Of a stretch of DNA of 12,781 bases, positions 1 to 6,142 are shown piece after piece. The translations under genes were made by a program, and so were the position numbers. Within the stretch, counting starts at the first letter, position 1. Each line of letters begins with the position of its first letter. The notes under the pieces are model-generated. The model had not been told where the DNA came from. It was given only the letters and a program-made list of their open reading frames with translations, and ran no database searches. The DNA is from an uncultured Bacilli bacterium (GTDB taxonomy: Bacteria > Bacillota_I > Bacilli_A > RF39 > UBA660): positions 1 through 12,781 of the forward strand of contig CAJTRV010000037.1 in NCBI GenBank assembly GCA_910578855.1, written 5' to 3'.

Positions 1-50
1 TGATTTATATATAATATCCTAACTACTTACACACTTTTCTTGACATACCC
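1..50. repeat. Dispersed repeat, copy 1 (cut by window edge)
   Basis: This is the first of three same-orientation copies of a repeat that recurs at 706-767 and 5274-5335. The shared core reads ATAATATCCTAACTACTTAC and is followed by a stretch ending in TTCTTGACATACCC. Copy 1 differs from copy 2 at one visible base (ACAC for CTCA context). Only the right part is visible because the window starts inside it. The sequences to the right of the three copies differ, so the repeat has a sharp right boundary near position 50. It could be the end of an insertion sequence or a MITE-like unit. I do not recognise the family. Confidence 0.8.
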
Positions 51-90
51 AAAAAATATCCTATACCACTCGTTGATATGGGAATTTTTC

Positions 91-173
91 ATGTTTGAAA
101 GGAGGATTTACAAATGAAAATAACCATAGAACCTTTAGAATTTCCTTTAAATGTTCTAATATATTTTTTCTAA
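91..173 (+). pseudogene. 5' start of a plus-strand gene, truncated after about 19 codons
   Basis: A strong ribosome site, AAAGGAGGA, at 98-106 lies 7 bases before an ATG at 114-116. The short frame encodes MKITIEPLEFPLNV and then five low-complexity residues before a TAA at 171-173. The last part overlaps the 3' end of the YhcG-like fragment on the other strand. A strong start signal in front of a frame that collapses within 20 codons suggests the first bases of a gene joined to foreign DNA around 150-165. I cannot name the gene. It could also be a genuine 19-residue peptide, which I consider less likely. Confidence 0.4.
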
Positions 174-716
174 ATCTATTTCTAAATAGTCTGTATTTTC
201 TTTAATATCAAGAAATTCTAAAACAAATGGATCTTTTACTAAATCCTTACTTGATTCTAAAATTTGACCCTTTTCAGCAAGTTCTAAGATTTTTTCTTTA
301 TCAGTAGATAAGGCTAATCTTTCATATAATAAAGAGCCGATTTGCCTTTGAAGTTCCCTAACACTCCATCTAGTATTTATACATTCATTAAAGTAAAAAT
401 TCCTTTTGTTATCTTCTTCTATTTTTATTAATTCTAAATAATGAGACCAACTCAATTTGGAAGACACTGTCTGCCAAATTGGATATATTAGATAAAATTT
501 TCTCATAGTTCGCAGATTTCTTGAGGAAAAACCTTTTCCAAATTCATCAGTTAATTTTTGTGATAGCCTATCAAGAACGGCATCACCATAACTTGCTCTT
601 TCATCGCCCTGTTGTATTTCCATAATTGCTTTTCCAATATTCCAATATAAACTAAGCATTTCAGTATTTACAACACTATATACTTTATTTCTACTATTAA
701 TTACTAGTTCTTTGAT
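156..716 (-). pseudogene. YhcG/DUF1016 N-terminal domain fragment (PDDEXK nuclease family, nuclease part missing)
   Basis: The frame is a good match to the N-terminal helical domain of YhcG-family (DUF1016) proteins. The family signature runs from NSRNKVYSVVNTEM and LYWNIGKAI, through YGDAVLDRLS and GFSSRNLRTMRKFY, to the SWSHYLELIKI and WSVRELQRQI blocks. It ends with a PFVLEFL block. Full-length relatives are about 340 residues and carry a C-terminal PDDEXK-type nuclease domain, which is absent here because the frame stops right after this region. The first ATG, at 659, is internal to the homologous part. The same frame reads back through NSRNKVY to about 716 and enters the dispersed repeat, where no ATG, GTG or TTG precedes a stop. 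Both ends are therefore lost and the gene is almost certainly inactive. YhcG-type proteins are often linked to restriction-modification or defence regions. Confidence 0.8.
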
Positions 717-767
717 ATGATTTATATATAATATCCTAACTACTTACTCACTTTTCTTGACATACCC
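706..767. repeat. Dispersed repeat, copy 2
   Basis: This full copy of the repeat starts at AGTTCTTTGATAT and ends at TTCTTGACATACCC. It matches copy 3 (5274-5335) apart from a few substitutions and a small indel in the TA-rich part. The left 13 bases are also codons (IKEL) of the YhcG-like frame, and the same 13 bases are present in copy 3 beside the IS3 remnant. The repeat may therefore carry the 5' edge of a YhcG-type gene rather than being a pure mobile-element end. It separates the YhcG fragment from the region downstream of the HEPN gene. Confidence 0.8.
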
Positions 768-915
768 AAATTTGATAACGCAAAACTATCTCAATCCAAC
801 TTTTTTATAATGCTAATTCAAGATTACCCCGAAAGGAAAATAATAAATATATAGATGAATCCTAAAATTTTTCTATCAAATGTTTATGACAATTTATCCG
901 AACTATCAAATAAAC
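768..915. other. Gene-poor AT-rich spacer
   Basis: I see no convincing gene between the dispersed repeat and the short ORF downstream of the HEPN gene. On the plus strand, a frame from about 761 to 850 (FDNAKLSQSNFFIMLIQDYP) ends at a TAG. It is followed in the same frame by a 39-codon ORF at 855-974 without a ribosome site. Both could be debris of a plus-strand gene cut by the repeat, but codon content alone does not decide it. No strong terminator was found for the HEPN operon in this stretch. Confidence 0.4.
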
Positions 916-999
916 TTAACAGACTTTGCTATTATGATTTTGTAGATTTTTTAATAAACAAATTTTTTCATTAAATACTTGTATTAAATTTGCCTTCAT
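916..999 (-). CDS. Short ORF (27 residues) just downstream of the HEPN gene
   Basis: An ATG at 997-999 is preceded by AAGGAG, with the two separated by 11 bases. This lies about 20 bases after the stop of the HEPN gene and on the same strand. The product begins MKANLIQVFNEKICLLKNLQ and ends at a TAA at 916-918. The start context is as good as that of the neighbouring genes. This suggests either a true small protein of the operon or, more likely, the surviving 5' end of a longer gene whose remainder was lost when the repeat and YhcG debris arrived. I do not recognise the family. Confidence 0.4.
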   Translation of the reverse strand: MKANLIQVFNEKICLLKNLQNHNSKVC

Positions 1000-1019
1000 A
1001 ATAACTTTCACTCCTTACT

Positions 1020-2441
1020 TTAGAATAGTTTATTAACCATTTTTTCTATATCTTCAAAAGAAAATTTACAACGCTCTAAAGTCAGACAATATATGCACAT
1101 TCTTAGTAGTATATAAGAAATTATTTCGCGATCATTAAAATTTCCAGTTGATTCACCATGAGATATTTTATTTCTTCTTTTTGAAAAACTTTGGGCCAAA
1201 ATAGTATTTTTTATTTTAGATATATGATAAGCATTTAATAAATGATTTCTTTTTTCATTTAAAATACTTTGGTATCTGTTAAGTGAATACGCAATTTTTT
1301 CTTCTAAAGTCCCATCAATATTAGATATTATTTTAGAAAAGTATTCACAATATTTTATTTCAGTTTTTATCTGCTTTTTATTTGCTGCTGGATGTTTTTT
1401 TAATTTGGTTTTTTTGTTAGAAATATGCTTTAATAAACTTTCTTTAATTACTTTATATTCATTATTAACAGTAGATTTAAAATCTGGAAATAATTTTCTA
1501 AACTCTGATTCAAATACAGAAGAGACTTGAGTAAATTTATCATTATCTACAAGAGAATCTTCTTTTTTGTTAAGAGGATAATAATGTATTAAGAAATCTT
1601 CATTAATTATGTTCTTAAAAAGTTTACTATATTTATATTTAACATCATCAAGTCTAATACAATTTAAATCATCCAATATATCGATTTTTTCTTGAGGCTC
1701 TGTGATATATAATGTAAATTGAAATTCTATATCCTTTATATCATTTTCAAATCCAAAATTAACAGGTTCTTTCTTTTTTAGTTTTATATCAGAGAATCTA
1801 ACTATTCTTCTGTTATTGATAAAGCAAAAAAATTTTTCCACTTTTCTATAATAATCAACAGTTTCATTAATACTTTTAGGTTTATCAAAAATAATAGTTA
1901 ATAATGTTTTAACATTTAATACATTATTAATATCTAAACTATGAGGCATAATCCAATTAATATCATAAGAAAAAACATCTTTATTAATAGTAAACCTTTG
2001 ATTTTTAAACTGATCGTAATCAATTTCTAATTTAACCGTCTTTTCTTTACAAAAATCATTATGTTTTATAATTCGTTTAGGATAGCAAAATTTGTCCAAA
2101 CTTTTTCCTTCAAAACTCATTTTTTCTATATCTACACATTTGGGCAAAGGACTAACAGAATTTCCTTTTCCTAAAACATAAGCTGGTACAAAGGCTTGTA
2201 AAGTACCTCTGCCTAAATGAGAAAATTTAACATCCACAAAGCAAATAAATTTTCCTTCGTTTGTTTCACCTTCAACATTTATTCTTTTCTCTAAAGCCCC
2301 ATCATTATTACCCTGGTAATTAAACCACCATCTATTATAATCTTTCATTTTTTCAGGTTGAATTACAAGAATATTATTTCTAAAGTTAAAATAATATTTT
2401 TTTTCATCATACTGTAACTCACCACATATAATTTTATCCAT
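1020..2441 (-). CDS. ApeA-like HEPN-domain protein, candidate anti-phage ribonuclease
   Basis: This 473-residue protein has the layout of ApeA-type defence proteins. The N-terminal region of about 300 residues is beta-rich and opens with the typical GELQYDEKKYYFNF start. The C-terminal region is helical, of HEPN type. The last part carries RRNKISHG, an R-x4-H HEPN ribonuclease motif (R423 and H428), in the usual place before the final helices. HEPN proteins of this group are known or suspected to cleave RNA, often tRNA, and ApeA itself was shown to protect against phage. An AGGAG ribosome site sits a few bases before the ATG at 2441. The gene is last or nearly last in a co-directional set with a serine hydrolase and an AlbA_2-type regulator. 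If the hydrolase frameshift is corrected, only 9 bases separate the two genes. The family match rests on motif, length and fold pattern, so ApeA-like is secure only at the HEPN level. The phage role is inferred. Confidence 0.75.
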   Translation of the reverse strand: MDKIICGELQYDEKKYYFNFRNNILVIQPEKMKDYNRWWFNYQGNNDGALEKRINVEGETNEGKFICFVDVKFSHLGRGTLQAFVPAYVLGKGNSVSPLPKCVDIEKMSFEGKSLDKFCYPKRIIKHNDFCKEKTVKLEIDYDQFKNQRFTINKDVFSYDINWIMPHSLDINNVLNVKTLLTIIFDKPKSINETVDYYRKVEKFFCFINNRRIVRFSDIKLKKKEPVNFGFENDIKDIEFQFTLYITEPQEKIDILDDLNCIRLDDVKYKYSKLFKNIINEDFLIHYYPLNKKEDSLVDNDKFTQVSSVFESEFRKLFPDFKSTVNNEYKVIKESLLKHISNKKTKLKKHPAANKKQIKTEIKYCEYFSKIISNIDGTLEEKIAYSLNRYQSILNEKRNHLLNAYHISKIKNTILAQSFSKRRNKISHGESTGNFNDREIISYILLRMCIYCLTLERCKFSFEDIEKMVNKLF

Positions 2442-2481
2442 TAAATACTCCTAAATAATATCTTTTAAAATTTCATTTGTG

Positions 2482-3387
2482 TTATTCATATCTTTTTTCT
2501 GTTGACATCATAGTTATTAGAAGATTTTTACCTTTATTCATTATTATATATTGACCACTAGATCCGTCTCTAAAGAGATACCCATCCCTTGAAATAAAAG
2601 TATAATAACCAATACCTATTTTAGGTAAAACTCTTTCTGGTTTATATGCAGTTGGTGTTTCTAATTGAATTGACAACATTTCTTTTATCCAATTTTCTGG
2701 AATGATTTGCTTTCCATTATATTTTCCATTCTTTAATAAAAGCAGTCCTATTTTATGAAAATCAGAATGTTTTAAATATAATCCTGTTGCAGCAGGACAA
2801 TACTTCCCATAATTATCCCATTTGTATTCCATAATATTCAATTTTTTAAATATCTTTTCATTTATGTAATCTTTCAAATTAATTCCAAATGTTTCTTGAA
2901 AAAATACTGATAAAATAAAAGATTCTACATTGTTGTAAGCAAATCTTGTTCCTACCTCAAATGGAATTTCAAAGTTTGAAGCATAATCTAACAATTTATT
3001 TTTATTAATGTCTTTAATATATCTTTCAGACATCATTTGACTTTCATATCCTGTAGTATGTGTTAGCAAATTTCTAACTGTCCATTTTCGGATTTTTGCT
3101 AAATTATTTTCATTTTTAATATCTACTATTTTTTCTATTGAAGGATATATTTTTGTATCTAATGATAAAGGTATACCATCAACAAGCATTCCATCTTCTA
3201 TTGCTATTCCTATTGCCATAGAAACTAATATTTTTGCGCAACTTCTTAACTCATGTAATTTTTCTTCATTATAAAAAACCTTATCTAATTCGCCATCTTG
3301 TTCTATAAAAATACTATCAATATTTAAACTATCTAATTTTTTTGAAAGTGTATTTATATTTTCTTTCACAATATCAATATCTATCAT
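2482..3387 (-). CDS. Serine hydrolase, class C beta-lactamase/esterase family, C-terminus frameshifted
   Basis: This is a member of the serine beta-lactamase-like hydrolase family (penicillin-binding-protein fold, cytoplasmic here because no signal peptide is visible). Counting from the ATG at 3387, the SxxK nucleophile motif is S49-C-A-K52. The YxN motif is Y151-N-N153, and DGSSGQ at 274-279 replaces the KTG box, as in many esterase-like members. LLTHTTGY around 107-114 is a typical family block. I chose the ATG at 3385-3387 because GGAGGA lies 4 to 5 bases before it. An in-frame TTG at 3408 falls inside a palindrome and has no ribosome site. The frame ends early in an A6 run (T6 at 2493-2498 on the plus strand). 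Removing one base extends it by DMNNTNEILKDII to a TAG at 2451-2453, which looks like the normal family tail and abuts the HEPN gene. The substrate is unknown. Confidence 0.8.
   Translation of the reverse strand: MIDIDIVKENINTLSKKLDSLNIDSIFIEQDGELDKVFYNEEKLHELRSCAKILVSMAIGIAIEDGMLVDGIPLSLDTKIYPSIEKIVDIKNENNLAKIRKWTVRNLLTHTTGYESQMMSERYIKDINKNKLLDYASNFEIPFEVGTRFAYNNVESFILSVFFQETFGINLKDYINEKIFKKLNIMEYKWDNYGKYCPAATGLYLKHSDFHKIGLLLLKNGKYNGKQIIPENWIKEMLSIQLETPTAYKPERVLPKIGIGYYTFISRDGYLFRDGSSGQYIIMNKGKNLLITMMSTEKRYE
2493..2498. other. Homopolymer run (T6/A6) at the site of a frameshift
   Basis: On the coding (minus) strand this is GAAAAAAG. With six A bases the serine hydrolase ends RYE and stops at 2482-2484. 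With five, it continues with 13 more plausible residues to 2451. The run is either a real slippage mutation, a phase-variable tract or a sequencing error. Confidence 0.7.
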
Positions 3388-3401
3388 AATTTCCTCCATA
3401 T

Positions 3402-3422
3402 TTTGCAAGCAATGCTTGCAAA
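3402..3422. promoter_or_regulatory. Perfect 9-bp-arm palindrome, candidate operator
   Basis: TTTGCAAGC and GCTTGCAAA flank a 3-base centre. The site lies in the leader of the serine hydrolase gene, just upstream of its GGAGGA ribosome site. It is 13 bases downstream of a TATAAT box on the minus strand (ATTATA at 3436-3441). I do not see a good -35 box at normal spacing. Transcription would start just before the palindrome, so a dimeric repressor bound here would block it. As RNA it could also form a hairpin close to the ribosome site. The AlbA_2-type protein encoded upstream, which ends in a winged-helix segment, is a candidate ligand. Confidence 0.5.
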
Positions 3423-3482
3423 TTTAAAATGGTTTATTATATTTATTTTTGCAACATGATGTCTCAATATTTTAAAAATACA

Positions 3483-4820
3483 TTAATTTTTATTATCTAT
3501 TTCTAATTTCCATTTTCCCTTTTTATTTGGTCCAATTCTTGTAATATAATTTTTATCTATTAACTCTTTTAAATGGTATCTTATCATTCTAGGAGTTACT
3601 CCTAACAAGTTTGCCATTTCACTTTGCGTAATAGTTGGCCTATCTTGTATTAACCCAATGATTCCCTCTTGAACTTTAGTTAAGTCTAAGTCAGTATAAA
3701 CAATTTGTGATTTCTTATTATCGTATTCAAATTCATTTTGTATATAATTTATACTAACTCTTATAAAATGTGGATAAAAATGATAGATACTTTTATCGTA
3801 TTTTTTTAATATTTTGCGAATACCAGTTCCTAAATGTTCAACAATATCTAAATCCTTAAATACTCTCATTAATTCTGGATTTTTAGGTGCAGAATAGCCA
3901 AGCAAAAACTCTTCTTCAGTAAATTCATTTTGAATTCCACCAAAAGATGATACCTCTAGCTTATTACTAAATAGTTCAAATTTTGGAGGGTATTCATTTG
4001 ACCAATCATTATGAACAATAGCATTTACAATGACCTCCCTTACTGCATTATAATCATACATCTGCTGTTCTTTTCTTAAAGGATAAGTTATTTTTGCAAA
4101 CACCTTATTTTCTAATTTGAATTTTTCTAAAACTCTATTAGTTGCTTTTATAAGAGAACAAAAACCATATTCATAATACTCTTCAAGTTCATCAACATCT
4201 TCGCCAGTATATTTAGCCACTTTAATAGAAACATTATTATTATCAGAAAGAAGATAAGCTATATAGTTAAACTTCCCATCATTTGTATAAAAATTTAATT
4301 GCCTTTCAAAGTTATCTCCAATATCAAAACCTTTTTCTCTATAAGCTAACTTTAAATCTAGAAATGTTAGATCTTGCTTTGGAGAAATAATATTTTTTAG
4401 CGAATCTTTTGTCCTTTCTCTAAATAACTGATTAATCAAAGATTCACTCATTTTTTCATTAGAACTTCCAACTCTAATAAAACAGCTATCTGGTGTCATT
4501 CCCATACCTTTAATGTGATAAGGTTTTTCTAAACCTCTAGCCACTACAATCTTTAAATATCTTTTATCATTTTCTTCTAAAACTTCTATATCAAATAATC
4601 CTAAAGCAGATGGCTCAATATTGGAAATAATTTTATCCTTTATCTTTCGTTGAAGTAAATCAAAATTATTATTCAATCCAACAACCTTTCCTTTATCATT
4701 AACTCCAAGATAAATATTTCCACCATCTTTACTATTTAAAAATCCTATTATCTCTTCTTCTAAATTATCAGTTAATTTAATTTTAAATTCGTTTCTTGTA
4801 TCTTCTATAACGTCTAACAT
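3483..4820 (-). CDS. Schlafen/AlbA_2-domain transcriptional regulator with GHKL-like ATPase and C-terminal HTH
   Basis: This 445-residue protein shows three parts. Residues about 5-135 are an AlbA_2 (Schlafen-like) domain with EFKIKL, the IIGFLNSKDGGNIYLGV block and a VGSS turn. Residues about 255-345 are a HATPase_c_4-type domain, with REVIVNAIVHNDWS as N-box and EHLGTGIRK as G-box. Residues about 385-430 form a winged helix-turn-helix (TITQSEMANLLGVTPRMIRYHLKELIDKNYI). Proteins of this layout are often annotated as putative regulators or RecG-related, but no helicase motifs are visible. GGAGGT sits 5 bases before the ATG at 4820. The promoter holds three 12-bp direct repeats, which fits autoregulation or regulation of the cassette. 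The gene is followed after 94 bases by the serine hydrolase and then the HEPN gene on the same strand. Its ligand and exact role are unknown. Confidence 0.85.
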   Translation of the reverse strand: MLDVIEDTRNEFKIKLTDNLEEEIIGFLNSKDGGNIYLGVNDKGKVVGLNNNFDLLQRKIKDKIISNIEPSALGLFDIEVLEENDKRYLKIVVARGLEKPYHIKGMGMTPDSCFIRVGSSNEKMSESLINQLFRERTKDSLKNIISPKQDLTFLDLKLAYREKGFDIGDNFERQLNFYTNDGKFNYIAYLLSDNNNVSIKVAKYTGEDVDELEEYYEYGFCSLIKATNRVLEKFKLENKVFAKITYPLRKEQQMYDYNAVREVIVNAIVHNDWSNEYPPKFELFSNKLEVSSFGGIQNEFTEEEFLLGYSAPKNPELMRVFKDLDIVEHLGTGIRKILKKYDKSIYHFYPHFIRVSINYIQNEFEYDNKKSQIVYTDLDLTKVQEGIIGLIQDRPTITQSEMANLLGVTPRMIRYHLKELIDKNYITRIGPNKKGKWKLEIDNKN

Positions 4821-4847
4821 ATATAACCTCCAATGATTGCTAACTTA

Positions 4848-4877
4848 ATTATACTACATTTTTACACAATTTCCTAA
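4848..4877 (-). promoter_or_regulatory. Probable promoter of the AlbA_2-type regulator
   Basis: On the minus strand a perfect TATAAT (ATTATA at 4848-4853) lies 27 bases before the start codon. At 18-base spacing the -35 position (4872-4877) reads TTAGGA, a weak match that lies inside the first of three 12-bp repeats. A strong -10 with a poor -35 overlapped by repeats is what one expects of a controlled promoter. The call rests on sequence pattern alone. Confidence 0.5.
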
Positions 4878-4906
4878 TAAATTTCCTAATAAATTTCCTA
4901 ATAAAT
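4871..4906. repeat. Three perfect tandem copies of a 12-bp unit, candidate operator array
   Basis: TTCCTAATAAAT is repeated three times without a mismatch (4871-4882, 4883-4894, 4895-4906). On the coding strand it reads ATTTATTAGGAA. The array covers the -35 region and the bases upstream of the regulator gene promoter. Tandem operators of this kind often serve cooperative binding, though a 12-bp period does not place each unit on the same DNA face. It could also be a simple slippage repeat. Confidence 0.75.
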
Positions 4907-4934
4907 ATTGATTTAATTAGAAAAATAGAATATA

Positions 4935-5269
4935 TGGATTGTCAACCATTTTTTAGACAAAATTTATAAGGACAGTTGTAAACGGTATGCAAATGGAGTT
5001 TGATAGTCAAGTGAACCATGAAGCCGAATCGTATTGTACCAGTTCACATAGTCGAATAACTCACGTTCTAACTCCCCAAAACTCTCAAATCTTCGATTAA
5101 AAGCGGAGGCAGTTAGATCATATTCTCTGATTATTTCGCTTCTTGGTTTTCCAGCATTAAATAATGATACTACCTGTTTTTTAAATTCTTCCGTGTATTG
5201 TCTTCTTTCTCTTACTTTTTATTTTATCATGTCCTTATCTTTTATGGTTATTTTATTATAACCGATCCA
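4935..5269 (-). mobile_element. Internally deleted IS3-family element (about 335 bp)
   Basis: Both ends begin with TGGAT when read inward. The right end on the minus strand is TGGATCGGTTATAA and the left end on the plus strand is TGGATTGTCAACCATT, which form short imperfect terminal repeats. Between them lies only a fused remnant of the two transposase frames. IS3-family elements are normally 1.2 to 1.6 kb, so most of the inside is gone. The flanks (ATA on the left, ATT on the right) show no clear target duplication. It could be mobilised only by a related transposase acting in trans. Confidence 0.65.
4964..5230 (-). pseudogene. IS3-family transposase remnant: OrfA start joined to OrfB end
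   Basis: Reading from the ATG at 5228-5230, an in-frame TAA comes at codon four. After it the frame is open to a TAA at 4964-4966. The first part, RRQYTEEFKKQVVSLFNAGK and the following REYDLTASAF, is the start of the OrfA helix-turn-helix protein. It switches directly to FESFGELERELFDYVNWYN, IRLHGSLDYQTP and a short tail, which is the end of the OrfB integrase catalytic domain and contains its last conserved block. About 300 residues between the two, including the first two catalytic acidic residues, are missing. The deletion keeps the reading frame, but the early stop and missing core make it inactive. Confidence 0.85.
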
Positions 5270-5273
5270 ATTA

Positions 5274-5335
5274 AGTTCTTTGATATTATATATATATAAT
5301 ATCCTAACTACTTACTCACTTTTCTTGACATCCCC
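5274..5335. repeat. Dispersed repeat, copy 3
   Basis: It begins AGTTCTTTGATAT, has a slightly longer TA run than copy 2, and ends TTCTTGACATCCCC, with one change from copies 1 and 2 (CATCCCC for CATACCC). Its left edge lies only 4 bases from the IS3 remnant. The 13 left bases equal the YhcG codons seen at copy 2, so the IS3 remnant may have inserted into another copy of the same 5' gene region. Confidence 0.8.
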
Positions 5336-5445
5336 ATTAGATAAAATTCAAATACTTAAAATAATGAATGTACTTTAGGTCGTTATAGCCAGCCTTATAC
5401 ACTTAGTAGGTTTTAAAAGGATCTTTTTAAGTATTCCTTTTACTT
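5336..5445. other. Non-coding block with 11-bp inverted repeats
   Basis: AATACTTAAAA at 5351-5361 is a perfect inverted match of TTTTAAGTATT at 5425-5435, leaving 63 bases between the arms. The inside is less AT-rich than the surroundings (GGTCGTTATAGCCAGCC) and has weak internal pairing. On the minus strand it lies directly after the dehydrogenase stop codon, so it could act as a transcript end structure, although I see no T tract after the second arm. It does not look protein-coding. Confidence 0.45.
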
Positions 5446-6132
5446 TTAGTTATTAATATTTTTAATTCCAACTTCAGGTATCATTACATTAGATGGAGTA
5501 TCAATAATAAATTGTATTAGTCTAGCAACTTCCTTTGTATCAATGCCATTATCTATATTTTTTTGAATATTCATTTTGTTGAACATATCTGTTTTCATCA
5601 TACCTGGCATAACATTAGAAACTCTAATCCCATACTTAGCAACTTCATCTGTTAAAGATTTTGAAAAACCAGTCACACCCCATTTTGTAGCATTATAAAC
5701 AACTCTTTCGGATTTATGATTAATTCCAGCTTGTGAATTAATGTTAATAAGTAAACCATTTTTATTTTGTTTCATAATTGGAATTACAGCTTTAGTACAA
5801 TTTATAGTTCCGAGTAAATTAACATCTACTACAGAATTAATTCTAACACTATCATTAGTGTCTAATTCTTCCTGAATCCACAGCCCTGCATTATTAATTA
5901 ATACATCAATTTTTTCATATTTTTCTATAATATCATTAATACATTTTTCTACTAAAGAATAATTACTTACATCACAAACTTTATAATCACACTTATTAAT
6001 ATTAGCTACATTTTTTAGTTTTTCTTCGTTTGTAGCCAAGATAATTACATCATTTTCTTTTGAAAATTGTTCAGCTAAAGTTTTACCCAAACCATCACTA
6101 CCACCTGTTATTACTATTACTTTTCTCATCAT
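5446..6132 (-). CDS. Short-chain dehydrogenase/reductase (SDR), classical type
   Basis: This is an NAD(P)-dependent Rossmann-fold oxidoreductase of 228 residues, a usual length for classical SDRs. The cofactor motif TGGSDGLG is at 9-16 and NNAG at 80-83. The catalytic set is S133 with YNATK (Y146 and K150), all intact. PGMMKTDM follows at the usual place. The substrate cannot be read from sequence. GAGGTG stands 2 bases before the first ATG and 5 before an adjacent second ATG (6129), which may be the true start. The gene begins 10 bases after the stop of the metallo-beta-lactamase-fold gene, so the two are almost surely co-transcribed. It is the last gene of its run. Confidence 0.93.
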   Translation of the reverse strand: MMRKVIVITGGSDGLGKTLAEQFSKENDVIILATNEEKLKNVANINKCDYKVCDVSNYSLVEKCINDIIEKYEKIDVLINNAGLWIQEELDTNDSVRINSVVDVNLLGTINCTKAVIPIMKQNKNGLLININSQAGINHKSERVVYNATKWGVTGFSKSLTDEVAKYGIRVSNVMPGMMKTDMFNKMNIQKNIDNGIDTKEVARLIQFIIDTPSNVMIPEVGIKNINN

Positions 6133-6142
6133 ATCATCACCT

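Larger units (their letters stand above)
4907..5445. other. Mobile-element debris between the two gene blocks, no intact gene
   Basis: No intact gene lies in this stretch. From left to right it holds a short AT-rich spacer, an internally deleted IS3-type element (4935-5269), the third dispersed repeat copy (5274-5335) and a structured block that runs to the end of the dehydrogenase gene. I found no functional transposase frame on either strand. Confidence 0.75.

Noticed and set aside
855..974. Plus-strand 39-codon ORF starting MNPKIFLSNVYDNLSEL
   Set aside because: No ribosome site near the ATG, a stop codon immediately before it, and it overlaps a minus-strand short ORF with a better start signal.
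2482..3387. Beta-lactamase giving antibiotic resistance
   Set aside because: The SxxK and YxN motifs are shared by many esterases and peptidases of the fold, there is no signal peptide, and the KTG box is replaced by a GSSGQ-type block.
3483..4820. RecG helicase
   Set aside because: Similar proteins are sometimes labelled RecG-related, but no Walker A or other helicase motif is present; the protein is an AlbA_2/ATPase-like regulator.
4871..4906. Tandem repeats as a CRISPR array
   Set aside because: The units are only 12 bases, have no spacers between them, and no cas gene is present.
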